Source: Plasmodium malariae (taxonomy: Eukaryota > Apicomplexa > Aconoidasida > Haemosporida > Plasmodiidae). Taken from it: a stretch of 64,000 bases of DNA. Of this stretch, positions 38,640 through 52,572 are shown piece by piece. Location: assembly GCF_900090045.1 (NCBI RefSeq), contig NW_021638315.1, forward strand, positions 31,718-95,717, in the 5' to 3' direction. A program made the translations under genes and the position numbers. Positions within the stretch are counted from its first letter, which is position 1; each line of letters opens with the position of its first letter. The notes beneath the pieces were generated by a model. It was not told the origin of the DNA, made no database searches, and saw only the letters and a list, made by a program, of their open reading frames with translations.

Positions 38640-41300
38640 TTACTATGACCTCTATTGATGTATGTCCACATAAACGTTTATATATTAAAATATTCAATAA
38701 CATTAGGACCATTATGAGTTTTATGCATGTGTGTTTCATTTTACTCTAGAAATATACAGATATTTATTTTTTCTAATAAAGTAGTTAACAACTGATCTAA
38801 TACATTCTCATTACAAATAAGATAACATATATATATATATATAATGTAATTCTTATAAAAAAAAAAAAAAAAATTAACGTATAATTTTTCCTTTTTTTTG
38901 TTACAATTAAATACATTCATTACATTCAAACTTGCATACATAATTTCCTTATGCATATTTTTTATTACTACATGTGTATCTTATCTTAGATACTTGTTTT
39001 ATTATTGTGAAAATAATGAACATATTTATCAAAATATAAGTACATTTTATGTATATGTACACTTAGTTACATATATGAAATGTTTACTATCATATTACGA
39101 TGAATTAATAGATTTTAGCCTTTTGATTATACCTTTTCTCCTTATACATTTGTATTGTTTATATCGTTTTTTTTTGCATTCTCCATGTTTACGATGAATG
39201 CATTAATTGATTTCCATATAAAGATATTTAATAGAGGTAATCAGACGTACGATAACATTTCTGATGTAATATAAAATGGGCTACAGTTAAACGAATTTTC
39301 TTTTAAAATAATTAATTTAACCAGCTCACAGTTCAAGTGAGTTATAATATATATGCTTTCTTATCCCTTTTCTTTATTAACGTCCTTAAGGGAAGTAACT
39401 CTTTTAGCGAATTCATGCATTGTCTTTATATTTTCTTGTTATTTATCTTAATTTTATCATTCGTTCCATTCTCTTTTAAGTACATGTACTTATCCCAAAT
39501 TTTTCAGATATATAAAAAATAAACATAAGTTGGTAATATCTGTAAAGTAATATAAATTAATTTCCAATATGCAAAAGTCTGTATACATATACATGTGTAC
39601 ACATATTTTCCCTTTTATAACATTTCATTATAAATAATCTAAAACATACAATGGGAGACAGTATAAATAAGCATATATATATGATTGCTTGTCATGTGCA
39701 CACAAATGCATCTAATAATGAATAATGCTATTCTACTAACGTGTATAGGTATGAACTCAATTATATCCTCAAATTGATTCAGTTAATGACATAAAATTGT
39801 TCTCCCATAATGAATTTCTTATTCTATTTATCTTTGTTTTAATAAATTAAATGAGCATTAGTAACTTTATTAAAGTATTATTCCTATGGATTCCTTTATT
39901 CACGTTACACATGCATGGTACAACAACATAAAAAAAAATGTATACATATATGTACGAATCTCAGAAATAATAACGAATTACTATAATGATTGCATAAAAT
40001 GAAATAGATAAATCAAGCTGTAAAAAATGCATCTTATTTGTTTTATTAGATATTATTGCTTTTATGTAGGAAAACATGCTTCCATAAATCATGTTAATAA
40101 CATAGAAAATAATTCAATATAATTTTTTATGTTTAAAAATAAAGGTGCTTTTTTTAAAATAAAAGAAAGTATATGTCTTTAAATATATAAATTCGTACTT
40201 TACATTATGTAAGTATACATATGTACATGTGCACACACTCCTATATGCATTTACATACACACATGTTCTTATGTACATGTAAATATACACGAATGTATGC
40301 ACATACATATGTACACAGTATAGCAGCATGATTCACACATATAAATTCTTTGAAAATAATTTTTTTCAACTCTTATGACACCGATTCCCAAGAAACTACA
40401 TAATTATAGGTTTAGTTTTTCGAATTTTTGCACTTTCATATATGCAATGGAAAGAAAAAATAAATTAGAAAAATGGTGTAAAAAGATACACTAATATTTT
40501 TATTTTGTCTCTTTTGAATAAAACATTTATATATATATCCACTTTCGTTTTCAAAAAAGCTTCGTAATATCTATTTGAACAATGAAAAAAATAGGGACAG
40601 AAAAAGTTTTCTTAAAATAACCAGATATACATATGTTTTTATATCAATATCAATCACGTTTTATGTTATTTACCTTTTTTTTATATTCTTAGAGTTTTGC
40701 ACGATCTTGTCAGAAAATGATTTTCTTCTTCTACATTCTCTCCTTTTTCAACATAACCTGCTTTCAGAATAAATAAGACATCTTGATAGTAGTGAAAAAA
40801 ACTTAAAAAAAGAAAGCTTACATCTCATTAATATAATATTGTTAATTTTTCATGTACTTAATATTCATTCACGTAGTTCTCTTATTTTATATTTATTAAG
40901 GTACTAGTTTGTGCACTACGTTAATTCTTATAGATATAATGAAAATTGATACCCTAAGTACAGAAAATAAAAAAAAATTTCCATTTTTAATTGCGCGTAT
41001 AATAACAATTATTATATAAGTTCAACATTATGCACACATTTCGGTGACATTTCCACAACTGTAAAATTCAAATTTAGCCCTACAGTATTTTTAAAAACTC
41101 GTGCGTGAAATCCATTAACGTTTAGTAATTTCTTATTTTTTGATTTTAATTTTTCAGAAATTAATTAAAAACAAAAGAAAAGCAGAATAAAACGATGTAA
41201 AAGGGAAAAATAAAAATGTGAAATAAGAGGTAGATATGAATATATGTACGAAAGAACTTTTAAGGAATATGTGCACACATGTAAATACTTAAAATACATT
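38640..41300. other. less A+T-rich non-coding island, copy 1
   Basis: Richer in C and G than its flanks, with many ACATGT, TGCACA and CACACA words (for example 40200-40320). The plus strand is pyrimidine-rich up to about 41150, then turns purine-rich. Open frames (38898-39197, 39337-39522, 40575-40772) are hydrophobic, low-complexity and not kept in copy 2 at 55110-57780, so I do not call genes. It could be a non-coding transcript or a divergent promoter region; this is inference from composition and duplication only. Confidence 0.4.
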
Positions 41301-44300
41301 AAAAAGTGAGGTGAAGAAAAAAAATATATTTTAAAGAACAATAATAACATATAAAAATTAAAAACATAATAAGCGAAGATTCAAAAAAAAGCATTTTCTT
41401 TAATTTTTTGGATGAATAATTTAACTTTTTTAAGGTATTAAAGTTATACCTGTCAAAAATATATAATTATCTTTTCCTTTGGTGGCTTCTAGTAAAAAAG
41501 AAATTTGTTTTCATGTAATTAACTTTATGTATTTTATAAATATACAAATAAAAGGCCAGCTAATAGCACCATGGAATAAGAATAATTACTTAAAAACAAG
41601 ATTTTCAGTTGTATAAAAATTCTTTTATCATATTTGTTTTTCCGTTTATGCAATTTTTATATAAATAATTTTTATTCCTTATACAAAAGAATATTTCTGT
41701 AATATTTTTTTCTATGTTAACCTATAAGAGTGTTCTTCAATTTTGTTGTATTTTGTAATTCTCTATAATACATGCATTTGTATTATTAATATTTTTAAAT
41801 ATTTCTATACAAATAAAAAAAATTAGAACAATGTAATTTTAGTATAATTTGTTTCCAAAAACAAGAAATAATTATCTATAAATTCTAAAAAAAGAAAATT
41901 TATTTAAATATGATTACATTTGAATAAAGCAACAATTAACACATAACAATTAATATAAAGGTAACGATATGAACTAACTATATGTATTGTTCGAATATTA
42001 ACTAAACATTTACTTATTTTAGTTTTCCTACATGTATATATGTATAATAATATGATCTAATGAAATTAATTATTTTTCTATTTTTAGATCTCATTTCTTT
42101 TCTATTTCTTAGGAATTTAACTATATAAAAATTATTCTACACTAAAAAAGAAATGTATATATATCAATTCCAAAACTCACGGATGCGATGAAATTAATAC
42201 ATTTATAAGTATCCTCAATTTAGTTTAAGAATTTTAGTCAAGAAAATCTTATAGCATGTTTTTATTTTTTTTTTATGCATCAAAAATAAAAAATTAGGAA
42301 ACGTTACAAATCTTTATGAAATATTATACGTAAACAACAAAGATATATAATTTTTTTAAACTTGTTAATGCTTACTGGTATGTATTTCATGTATATAATT
42401 TTTTCTTTACATATGGTACTATAGCATTTTCTCATAATAATACTACCATTACGACAAACTCAAAGTATTTTTAATACTTCATTAATTATATATATATATT
42501 AGGAGAAACTTATTATAATTGTATGCATATTTAGGTGAGTACTCAATATAAAATATTTAATGATGAACAATATTTTGTAAAAGTTAGAATTTCATATTAT
42601 CATCATGAAATACTTCTATATAGTTCTTAGCACATTGTAAAAATATATATATTTTATTGCATATTCCAAAAGTTTTACAGTAAACTAAAAGAAACCATGC
42701 ATTTTTTTCATCTTATACACACATTAAAAATAATATAATTATGTATTCTCAAAAAAATTTAAATACCTCATATTTAGAAGAACTACCATGATATAAACAT
42801 AAGGATTATTAATATAATTTTTCCTTGAATTATCTACATTCAGAAGAATGAACTCATTTTTAAATTCATATATTTTACATACTCCAAGATAAATAAATGT
42901 ATAATTTTTTATTATACATAAAAAAAAATAAAACAAATTACTAAAAAGAAATATCATAAAGAATTTATAAATAATGGCATTGCATTAATACACAATGTTA
43001 TAGAAAGTACTTAATATATGATGTTCGCTGCACTACCATATTCCGAGGTAGAAACAAAAATATAATTATAAAGTATTATAATTTATTATTGAACTCATAA
43101 AAAATTCAAAAAATAATGGAAAGGAATATTTAAAAAATATTTCAAATAAAGTATTCATACATGAGACTATAGAAATATATAATTTTTAATAACGCGAAAA
43201 TTATGATTTATGTATATAGTAGTAACTTTTCTACTGTACAGTTTGCAAGGAAAATATTAAATACCTTATTTAAAAGTTAAGTAAAAAAGATGGAATTTTA
43301 ATTCATATAAAATCGAAAAATATAAAAAATTTAATTTTAAAATATTTAAAATATGAATTTATTGATCCATGAGTGAAATTACTAATATTTTCGCATACTT
43401 AAAAAAAACATACTTCGTAGATATAAAATTATTTAATAACTGCAAACTATGATGTTAAATATTCAATAAACACCTTTTTGCTAGAAAGAAGAGTTTTGTT
43501 TTATGTAAGTAAAAAATATTTGCCTAGTTTTTATTTATTCACAATATACTATCTCATATGTTATGTAATTTTTTTTGAGAAATAATTAATGAAAACTATA
43601 GATACACAAAATTACTACCAACTAGTAAAATAAAAAGATATATGTTATAAAAGGTAGACATAAATTTTATAAATAATATTTAAAAAAGAAAAAAAGCATT
43701 TCAATAGATGATTTATTAATATCTAATTGAAATTAATTCATTAGATTAATAAGAGAACAACATGAAAAATAAGAATTACATGCTCTATATTTAATTATAA
43801 ATTTTCAACATAACTTATATATAAATATTTTACTAATACTCCAGTTAGTACAACAGTTAGGAACCAAATTAATAGGACAAATGATTTTAAGAATTCATTT
43901 AAACTTAGCGATTGATAATCTTAAATTTAGTATTATATTATAGTTAATCTATAATTAAAACATATATTATTTAACTATATATCTATATTTTTATATTTCC
44001 TCCGCATAAAAAAAGCTAAAAGCCAGTTAAACATATTTTGTCAATATATTAGTTTTATAATATGTTTTACATGGACACATTTTATGCAAAAAATATTCAG
44101 TTCCTTCCTAAGAGAAAAAAAAAAAAAATATACTTGTATCAGTATAACGAAATACATATGCTTTTTTTAATTAAATACAAAACACCACACATTCATTGTT
44201 AATTTAAAAATAAAAACTTTTCTTAATTACTTGAACAAATAATAATATTAGATTTCACTGAGATTCAATAAAGAAATCAAAATTGATTAGTATACTTCTA

Positions 44301-44665
44301 AATTAAGAAACTTCTATATAATTATGTTAATTGTGCTATTATACATTCATATTACAGCAGAACCAAATGTATTTCATAGACATATATTTAAACTCATAAA
44401 TATATGTGCTACTCCATAATATTTAAGCTATAATAATATTTGAAAATAAAAATTCTAAAACATTAAAACATTAATACATTAAAATCGACAAAAAAGGAAG
44501 AACATATATTTTTGTTGCTGTGTATCAAAGAGACTAGATATACATGTAGCATTATAATATTTTAGAAAATATATATATTCATATTAAGTATATCAATAAA
44601 GTTGTTTAATTTATTACTTCATATTAAAGTTTTTAGTGAAAGACAAACATTCATTTTTATTCATT
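41301..44665. other. intergenic, 3' flank of fam-l copy 2, no gene seen
   Basis: A+T-rich with no supportable gene. A diverged form of the 3' block (TCGACAAAAAAGGAAG near 44485-44500) lies about 165 bases past the fam-l stop. Confidence 0.55.
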
Positions 44666-45538
44666 TTACTCCGTCATTAACTTAATTCTATTATATTTTT
44701 CATTATTTCTTAAAATCTTATAAATCACTATTATAACTATTACCGATAATGCAATGACAATTACACTAAATAATGCTATATAAATATAGAACATCCATTT
44801 TTCTCCTACCTGTTTTATAGCACTATGCAAGCCATTTAATAATACATCTCTTTCATCCATTTATCTACAGTTTCCATAAATGGTAATCGTGGTAATACGG
44901 ATAATCCTATTCCCAAAAAGAAAAAAAGTAAAAATATAGCAATTCCAACTTTGTATTTTCTAAGTTTTATTTTTCTTAATGATATATCACAAATTCTTCT
45001 TTTTTTTTCAAGAAAATCTTCATAATCTTTATTTTTAATCCATTTTCTTTCAAAATGGAAATGCTTCCCATCAAATATTCCATTATTGTAATCTGTAACT
45101 TGAGTATAATAATGAGCCATATTCAATAAATTTCTATTAGATTCTTTTTTTGCCGTCCATTTTTCATTATTACATATATTTTTTTTTTCGTATTTTACAT
45201 TATGTGGTACATCCTTTTTTAAATATACAATTTTTGAATCTTTGAGCTTTTCATATTTTCCCAGTAATCTATGAGTTCTTGTATCTAATTTACTACTATG
45301 GTAATAATTGTCATCCAAAAATTTACTAAAATATCTCTAAATGAACAAGGTAGATATTTATTATTTAAATATATAAATAAACTATTATTACAAAATATTA
45401 TTAATAAATGTAAAACATAAAAGTTAAGAATAATACAAAAATATTTAAATAACGTTATCATACCACATCAATGTTAAAATGATATATCCAAGTTAAAAGA
45501 ATAAACGCACCAATATTAGTAAATATAATTATCTTCAT
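44666..45538 (-). CDS. fam-l: fam-l exported protein, frame break before second membrane segment
   Basis: Exon 1 45538-45464 with a GTATGA donor; exon 2 from 45336 after ATTTAG in phase 0. The usual fam start position (45550-45548) is TTG here; the next in-frame ATG, four codons later, is 45538-45536 and still gives a hydrophobic signal peptide (MKIIIFTNIGAFILLTWI). Exon 2 has TRTHRLLGKYEK (RLLGK export-like site), DGKHFHFERKWIKNKDYE, FLEKKRRICD and membrane segment IAIFLLFFFLGIGL, and stops at TAA 44838-44836 after MKEMYY. The remaining half is open in another frame (44860-44666): DVLLNGLHSAIKQ, a membrane helix and IYKILRNNEKYNRIKLMTE. One added base in the AAA near 44860 would join the frames. 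This is the duplicate partner of fam-l at 28162, with a break at the same aligned codon. Confidence 0.82.
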
Positions 45539-45958
45539 ATTTAGTTTCAATATATACATGTTAAATATTCCAATATATTAAGTAAAGAAAAAGTTAATAA
45601 TAATATTATATTCTTCTAGTGATATGAAAATCTATAATTATTAAAACAAATTTTTTTATTATTTCTTCGTAAACATATAGTGAATATACATAAACATAAT
45701 ATGCTTTTCCACATATTCATCGTAAAATAACTTTAAAAACAGATTATGAGATTATTAATTTAATTCTAATACAATAAAAAAAACTTTCATTAAAATAAAA
45801 AAACTTGAATTGTTTCTTAAATATATGCAATATATAATTTATTTATATAATGTAGTGCACTAATTAAACGATTCTTTTACTAATAATTTTCAGAATATAT
45901 AGAAAAATAAATATGCGATTTCTTATTTTATGTAAGTATTAAGTTTATCTATTATACA

Positions 45959-45971
45959 GAATGTAGAGAAT
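45959..45971 (-). promoter_or_regulatory. conserved 13-base upstream block (fam-l copy 2)
   Basis: GAATGTAGAGAAT, 421 bases upstream of the ATG at 45538 (409 from the ancestral start position). Confidence 0.45.
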
Positions 45972-47350
45972 ATATAAAATATATTTCTCGACATAATAGG
46001 ATAACAATTATCAATTCTATGAATGGTATCCTATTAATAATTCAAAGTTTCTAAACATATTTTCGAAAAATTATTTATGTTAAATTATAATAATATTAAT
46101 TATAAAAGAAAAAAATAACATATGAAATGTTAATTATAGCACTTCTATTAATTAGTACTCAAACACATAAAATTGTTTAGTGTTTCTATTTTTTTTAAAA
46201 AATCAAATTTATAAGATCTACTTAATCTACGAAGTACTGTCAATTAACAAAGAAAATACAAACTAATTTTTTTTTTTTTGTAGAATAAATTTTAAAAGTT
46301 ACACATTTTAATTTATTCATTTATTTTCTAAATGAAAAATTTGAATATTCATATATCTAAAACTTTAATTTCTTTTTGATTAATTATATACTCATAGAAG
46401 ATATACTAATATATTGAAAAAAGGAAAAGAAAAATATATGTTAAGGGAAAAACCTCTACAGAAATATCATAGGCACTAGCATTAATTTAAGGTTTTTCTA
46501 GAAGAAATATTTTTAAAAATAAGGATAATATATATTGCGTATAATATATACATAACAAATAAGAAGGAATAATAATACCATTTATTAAAATGTATTTTTT
46601 AGTATTTTTTTGCTGCAATATTCAACGGACAAGTTATTTTTCATTTATTCCGTTATAAATATATGAGATTACGAACGCATTTCAAAGTTACAAAATAGTA
46701 AATCGACATGAATATATAAATAAATAATATTATTTTAAAAATGTATTTAACAACAAAATTTTATAATATAGTAATATTTGTTACCTTATTCATTGAAACA
46801 CTAAGAGTGATAAATATTAAAATAGTATTTGGTATAAAAATTTATTTAATCGTCTGAAATATAACATAATGTTATTGTTCTTAGAAAATAGGATTTTCTC
46901 AAAATCATAATAAAAAATTAGAAAAAGTATATTACAAAAGTTGTCATTAAAATTTCATAGATTTACACAATACATGCATTTATCGTGACATTTATGAAGG
47001 CTATTATTAATCTACCTTGAACTGTTACTATGAATTAAATGTTCAACACTTTTTCTCATATCAGATATTACTAAATATACTGTAAAACCGTCCATATATA
47101 AATTCTAAAATTATAAAAAGTACGTTTTCTATTTTAATTATGTTAAACAATTACTTATTAATAACTTTTTATATTTTAGAAATATTCGTGAATTCTAAAG
47201 GTTTTTCGAGCAGTTATTTTTAAAATAATATATAATTTTCTAGATTATTTATGTTTTGCTAAATTAAGTAATAATGTAAAAATAGATTTACTTTATAAAA
47301 CATTTATTCTTCTGTATTTTTAATATATATATATCTTATGTGAACTGTTC

Positions 47351-47353
<3 letters not shown>

Positions 47354-47391
<38 letters not shown>
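47354..47391. repeat. TA dinucleotide microsatellite
   Basis: About nineteen TA units. The homologous place in duplication copy 1 (near 30931) has only about five, so the tract expanded or contracted after duplication. Confidence 0.9.
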
Positions 47392-47393
<2 letters not shown>

Positions 47394-48851
47394 TATAAAC
47401 ATTTTATAATTATTTCATTCATTTGTTGATTCATATTATTTTTTTCAAGATTATCTTATAAATCTATTATTTATACCAATATATATTATACTTTCAGTTT
47501 ATGAAATTTTCAAATATATAAGCATTTAAAGTAATTTTTTTTTTTTCTCTCATTATTATGGTATAAAAGGCAATTAACATATTCTTACATTTACAACAGT
47601 AATTTTACAACATTTTATTATTTTTTAACGATTACAAATTCTTCATATACTTAATAATAAATCATTACACTTATTTAATTAAAACATCTACGAAAATATA
47701 TAGAAATTTTTCTAACAGACTTAGTTAAAACCTATGTAACCAAAAAAAAAAATTAATGTACATATGTATTATTTAAAAAAAAGTTACTCTTTTTTTTTAT
47801 TTTAATTTTATTTAAAAAAAAAATCGTTTTATATATAAATTAATTAGTAATTTTCAATATAAACTACACATATTTCTATGCATCTATAATATAATATTAT
47901 CTATTTACATAATATATTGTTAGACATAAAAAATTAGGATATACAAATAAAAAACACAAATATATTATTATGTAAAAGTAGAAAAATTATTTACTTTTTC
48001 ATTACTCCTAATGATAATTTATTTTTTTCTATAGATATGAATGTATATAAAATTTTAATACTATTAAAAAAAAAAAAGTATTTATGCATATTATTTATTA
48101 ATATTTGGTTACATTTAATTCATTAAGTTAAATGTATAATATTGTAAAAATTATAAAATATATATGGTGTATTTATAAATTTCCCATATAATATATATAT
48201 AATTAATTTCTTAGATAAAATATAAACTCCAAAATTAAGGTAAATAATAAATTAATATATAGTGCTAGCTCTCATTTAATTGCGGATACTTAGAATTAAT
48301 AAGATATTGAACTATTATAAGTACCTGAAATTTAATAAAGATATTATATTATATATATATATATTTTATTTTTTATATCAAGAAAAAAAAAATATAAAAA
48401 TCCGTTAAAACGGAATTTACAATTTAAATTTTCACAGTTTATTTGTCATAAAACTTATTTTGTATAATAAATATTATGTTTTCTCTTATACAATATATAT
48501 ATGTACTGCAATTCAACAAAATACATTTGCATCGTGTCAATTAGAATAAATCAAGACATTTTTTTTATATTAATTGTTATCAAATATTTTTCGAATTATG
48601 TAAACAAATATTCATTTTAAACTAGAGAAAAATAAGCACATATAAAAAAGTATTATTTATAGTTAGAACATAAATAAACACAAGAAATCAATAAAATCAT
48701 ATAAATTCTCCTACGTTATATTAATTGTAAAGTGCAAGTACATATTTTTCACACAAATATACGGAAATATGCAAATATATATATTAAGCCAAAATATACA
48801 ATTTAGATGAAACTATACTTAATCTACAAATTAAAAAATATTAAAATATGC

Positions 48852-48872
48852 AAATTCACAAAAAAAAATAAG
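48852..48872 (-). promoter_or_regulatory. conserved fam 3'-flank block (fam-m copy 2)
   Basis: AAATTCAC followed by an A run and TAAG, 169 bases beyond the fam-m stop at 49041. Same order and spacing as at the other fam genes. Confidence 0.4.
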
Positions 48873-49040
48873 AATAACTTTTTTACTGTAGTTCACAAAT
48901 AAGACCAGTTACATGTACATATATATGTAAAATTTAAGGAATTATGTAGATATATATTATTAATACTATTCAAATTATTGTACACATTTGTCCTATTGAA
49001 GGCTTAATTTCAGACAGAAAAATATTTCCCATTATTCTTT

Positions 49041-50085
49041 TTATCTTTTCCTAAACTTTATTTTTTCATATTTTTTAACTTTTTTATGATAATAAACGAC
49101 TGTTGATATAAGTATGATACCTAGTATGAACATAGGTACAAAATATATAAGAAAACCAAAAAACCCTGTTACACAGTAGTTTCTTTAACATTCTATTTTA
49201 CAACAGAATTTGTGAACCAACTTAAAGGTGATTTCGTCAACCACACATACACAGTTGCTATGGCGGGAGAAGTATCCTTTGTAAAGATGCTTGAAAGATT
49301 GCTTTTAAAAGCTTCAAGATATGGTAAAGTTTTAAGTGTATCAACATTTACGGCAGGTGAAATAAAAAAACTATTAGTTTAAACAAACCAAATGTAAGCC
49401 CATATCCCCCAACATTATCTAATATAAATGATACTAATAACACCAAAATTAGTAATAAAGGTAAAGCAAATCGTAGTCCGCATTTTTTACGTATTATTTT
49501 TTTATATATCTTATCACTAATTGTTTTGTTTTTTTTAAGAAAGTCTACATAATCAAGTTCTTTAAATATTTTTTTTTCTAAATGGGAATATTTTTTCATT
49601 TCAAATATACAAGATTTATTTTTCATACATTTTTTATTTCCTCTTGCGTTCCTTGGTGCATATCTATTTGATGCCTTATTTTTTGTTGTGCTCTCTTTTT
49701 CAATATAAGTTATATCGTTTTTATTGTTTACTCCAACTGGTATCTCTTTCTTTAAACATACAACACTTGAATCCTTATCGTTATTATATTTTGCCAGTAA
49801 ACGATAATTTCGTATATATAATTTTCTATGATTTTTGCAGTATTCAACAAAAGATTTGTTATGCGTACTCTGAAAAAACAAAAAAAAAATTTATCATTTA
49901 CTCATATGAAAATAATCACACAAAAAAAATGTACTAAAAAAAAAAATAAATAAACACAAAAAACATAATATATATATCTTTAAGTAATAGTACCATACCT
50001 TATAAATGTAAAAATGATATATCCAACTTAAGAGGATAAAAGTAAAAACCTTAGAAAATAACAGTAACTTAAATTTTTGTTCCAT
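49041..50085 (-). pseudogene. fam-m: fam-m exported protein, frame-broken copy
   Basis: Exon 1 50085-49999 is intact (29 codons, MEQKFKLLLFSKVFTFILLS; GTATGG donor). Exon 2 begins at 49869 after CAG in phase 0 and reads RNYRLLAKYNNDKDSS, CIFEMKKYSHLEKKIFKELD, FLKKNKTISDKIYKKII, and membrane segment LRFALPLLLILVLLVSFIL. It stops at 49348 after a single missing T near 49360-49366. In the next frame it continues SPAVNVDTLKTLPYLEAF, SPLSWFTNSVVK and meets a true in-frame TAG. A second single-base loss in an A run precedes YCVTGFFGFLIYF, the second membrane segment and YYHKKVKKYEKIKFRKR to TAA 49043-49041. Aligned with fam-m 32542-33595, the order is the same throughout. The TAG argues for a real pseudogene; the two indels could be sequence errors. 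Confidence 0.85.
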
Positions 50086-52373
50086 TATATAGAACATTAA
50101 AATGGTAATATACTGGGTAGGGATACAATTCAAAATAAAATAATATTCTTTTAATTATAAAGGATACTATAATAATTCATTTATATTTTTATATGTTTAT
50201 TTTATTTGTTTTTATAAAAACATTATAAAAAAGGTATAATCATAATCTTTTTTAGAACAGTGAGAGAAAACGAACTTTAATACTGATAATATAAATTGAA
50301 ATCATTAATGTATATTTAAAATATATAAATCATTTATTTAATTTAATAAAATGATTAAATAATTATTTTACTACTTTATTTCTAAGAAATGTATATAAAT
50401 TTACTTATTATTGGAGATATTTATTATATGTAGTATATAGAATGTAGAGAATATAGATAATGCATTCAATTATATATTAAGAGAAGTATTAGTAATTTTA
50501 CCGATGATTTCCTATTAATGGTTCCAATTTTATGAACAGTATGTTTTTAAAAAGCTGTTTATTCCTAAAAAAATATTAATTATTCTAACAATATAACAGT
50601 ATAAGTTATAAAGGAAATTTTTTTTTTATAAATTTTTGTTTTATATTGTGTTATCGAAATTAGATATTACATAAACATATACATTTTTTTATCGTTTATA
50701 ACATATGTAAATATTATATTTATAATAAACAACCTAATATACTAAAAAGGTATATAGTTGAAAGATAATTAAAAACTTATCTTTTATTATTGCAAAACAT
50801 TCTTTTAAAGTTATAATATTTAATCAGATCCAATATGTACTATTATTTCCAAATGAAAAATTCGTAAATTTATCGAGTTATCTTCATTTTTTTTTTAGTT
50901 TAATATATATTTAGAAGATATATTATAAAAAAAATTATACGTAAACAAATAAAAAATAGAATAATTGTCATATAAACTTAATAATAATCTTGGTATAATA
51001 ATATATTTGTTTAAATCTATTAGGTGCCGTAATGAATATAATTTTACTTTAATATTTAAATAATTTTTATAAAATATTTTCAACTATAACAATGACCTAA
51101 GATAAAAAGTTAAGTAAGAAGTGTTCCTTAATTCCCTCATTTAAATATAAAGATTTATGAATCTGGAAATTGATTAAGTTCTATTAATAATTCATTTTTT
51201 AAAGGAAAACTATATTATTATTTATTCATAATTACATACTTAAAATATGAAAAAAATATAGAAATTTATTAAAATATTTTTAAATAAAATAATTCATAAA
51301 GTATATGATGCTTATAATAAATTTTTCATTAAGTTATCTGGTATGTTTACCTTTAAATATTAAATGCATATGACTACAAACGTAACCACGGTTTTAGTTT
51401 TGGTGAACGAAGAATCACGTAATATATTAAAATTAAAAGTAATATATGTTAAATATTTAAAGAAAATCATTGAAATGTTTATTCAAAACTATTACAGAAA
51501 AGAGTATAATATTTAAAAATATAAATTGCTTTACTAAATCAGAGAATTCATATAAATTGTGAATTTAGATATAAAATTAGTTATTGTGTATTTTTTGTAA
51601 TAAATATATACATGAAATATTTAGTTTGTAAAATTGTATGTAAAGTACATACGCTTACTGTAAGTACTGAGAAATGTCAATTCCACATTTTACCGTATCT
51701 GACCAATATATTACATATATATGTTATAACACAAAATTATATTACCACTCTCAAAAAAATTATAATACAAAAAATTATAAAAACATGGAAACTGTTATAA
51801 AAGTTTAATGTGGAATTCCTTACATTTATATATTATCATATATTTGTATATTACCTGAGATCCATAACAAAATATTTTGAATATACAACAATTAATTTTT
51901 TTTTAAAGTACAATTTCATTATTTATAAATAAAAATTTACTCAAATCATTAAAAAAAGTATTTCTGATAACAATATACTAATTGTAGCTAGGATTTAACT
52001 TCATTCCCTCCTACTTCTAAGGTTTATTCAATATAATTTACCGGATATACATAACCACTAAAATATATAATAAAGTAACTAGCAATAATACAATTGTATC
52101 TCCTTCCTTCGAAATAAAATATATACTTAGTTGTTCTTAAACGAATATATATAGCTAATTATATAATAGAATAAAAAATAAAAAAAGTAATAAAAATTGT
52201 ACAATAGATTCTTATGTAACAGATGCTAAAGCGAAACGTACACATGCAAAATGTTTTAATTTTTTTTCTTGGAATTATCTTTTCATTTCTACAAATATAG
52301 TATTAAATCCTCTATATAATATTTTTTTAAAAAAAATATATTTATCTCTGCAAATGAATTGCACATAACATAT
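50086..52373. other. intergenic, no gene seen
   Basis: A+T-rich upstream flank of fam-m copy 2. No open frame with family motifs. Confidence 0.55.
50440..50452 (-). promoter_or_regulatory. conserved 13-base upstream block (fam-m copy 2)
   Basis: GAATGTAGAGAAT, 355 bases upstream of the fam-m ATG at 50085. Confidence 0.45.
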
Positions 52374-52572
52374 ATCAATTTTTTGCATAATTTATTGTAT
52401 TCAGATCCTGAATTATCAATAACATTACACTAAGCTTTTTCACCCAAATCTGAGTAAACATAATTATATTCATTGCCTAAATCATAATGTCAATTTCCAA
52501 ATAATATATCATTGTACCCTTATTATTATCTAATAATAATAATATTTGTTGAAACTGAAGTTCCATTGGTAC
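52374..52572 (-). pseudogene. PIR: PIR-like exon relic, copy 2
   Basis: Duplicate of 35902-36101. The minus strand reads TNGTSVSTN, three stops, GYNDILFGN, stop, HYDLGNEYNYVYSDLGEKA, TAG (52432-52430), CNVIDNSGSEYNKLCKKLI. The spacing of Cys and the LCKKLI motif suggest a PIR ectodomain exon. The TAG lies exactly where copy 1 has one, so the exon was dead before the duplication. Confidence 0.5.

Larger units (their letters stand above)
28100..41400 (+). repeat. tandem segmental duplication, copy 1
   Basis: Holds fam-l, fam-m, a PIR-like relic and a non-coding island in the same order and orientation as 44600-57850. Offsets between matching anchors are stable: AACGATTACAAATTC 31172 and 47627 (16455), ACCTATGTAACC 31272 and 47730 (16458), CATCGTGTCAAT 32054 and 48530 (16476), the relic stop 35956 and 52430 (16474), island start about 16460. 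Conservation is patchy: strongest at the genes and around 31.1-32.2 kb, and weaker elsewhere. The exact edges are not resolved. Confidence 0.8.
45539..49040. other. intergenic, duplicate of about 29.1-32.5 kb, no gene seen
   Basis: Conserved with copy 1, most strongly at 47560-48640. It holds a long TA tract and the 3' block of fam-m copy 2. No gene. Confidence 0.6.

Noticed and set aside
38898..39522. Hydrophobic plus-strand open frames in the island
   Set aside because: Low complexity; the copy at about 55.8 kb has a stop and a shifted frame.
40114..40329. Tyr/Val/Cys-rich minus-strand frame
   Set aside because: Product of the ACATGT/GTACAT word repeats, not protein-like.
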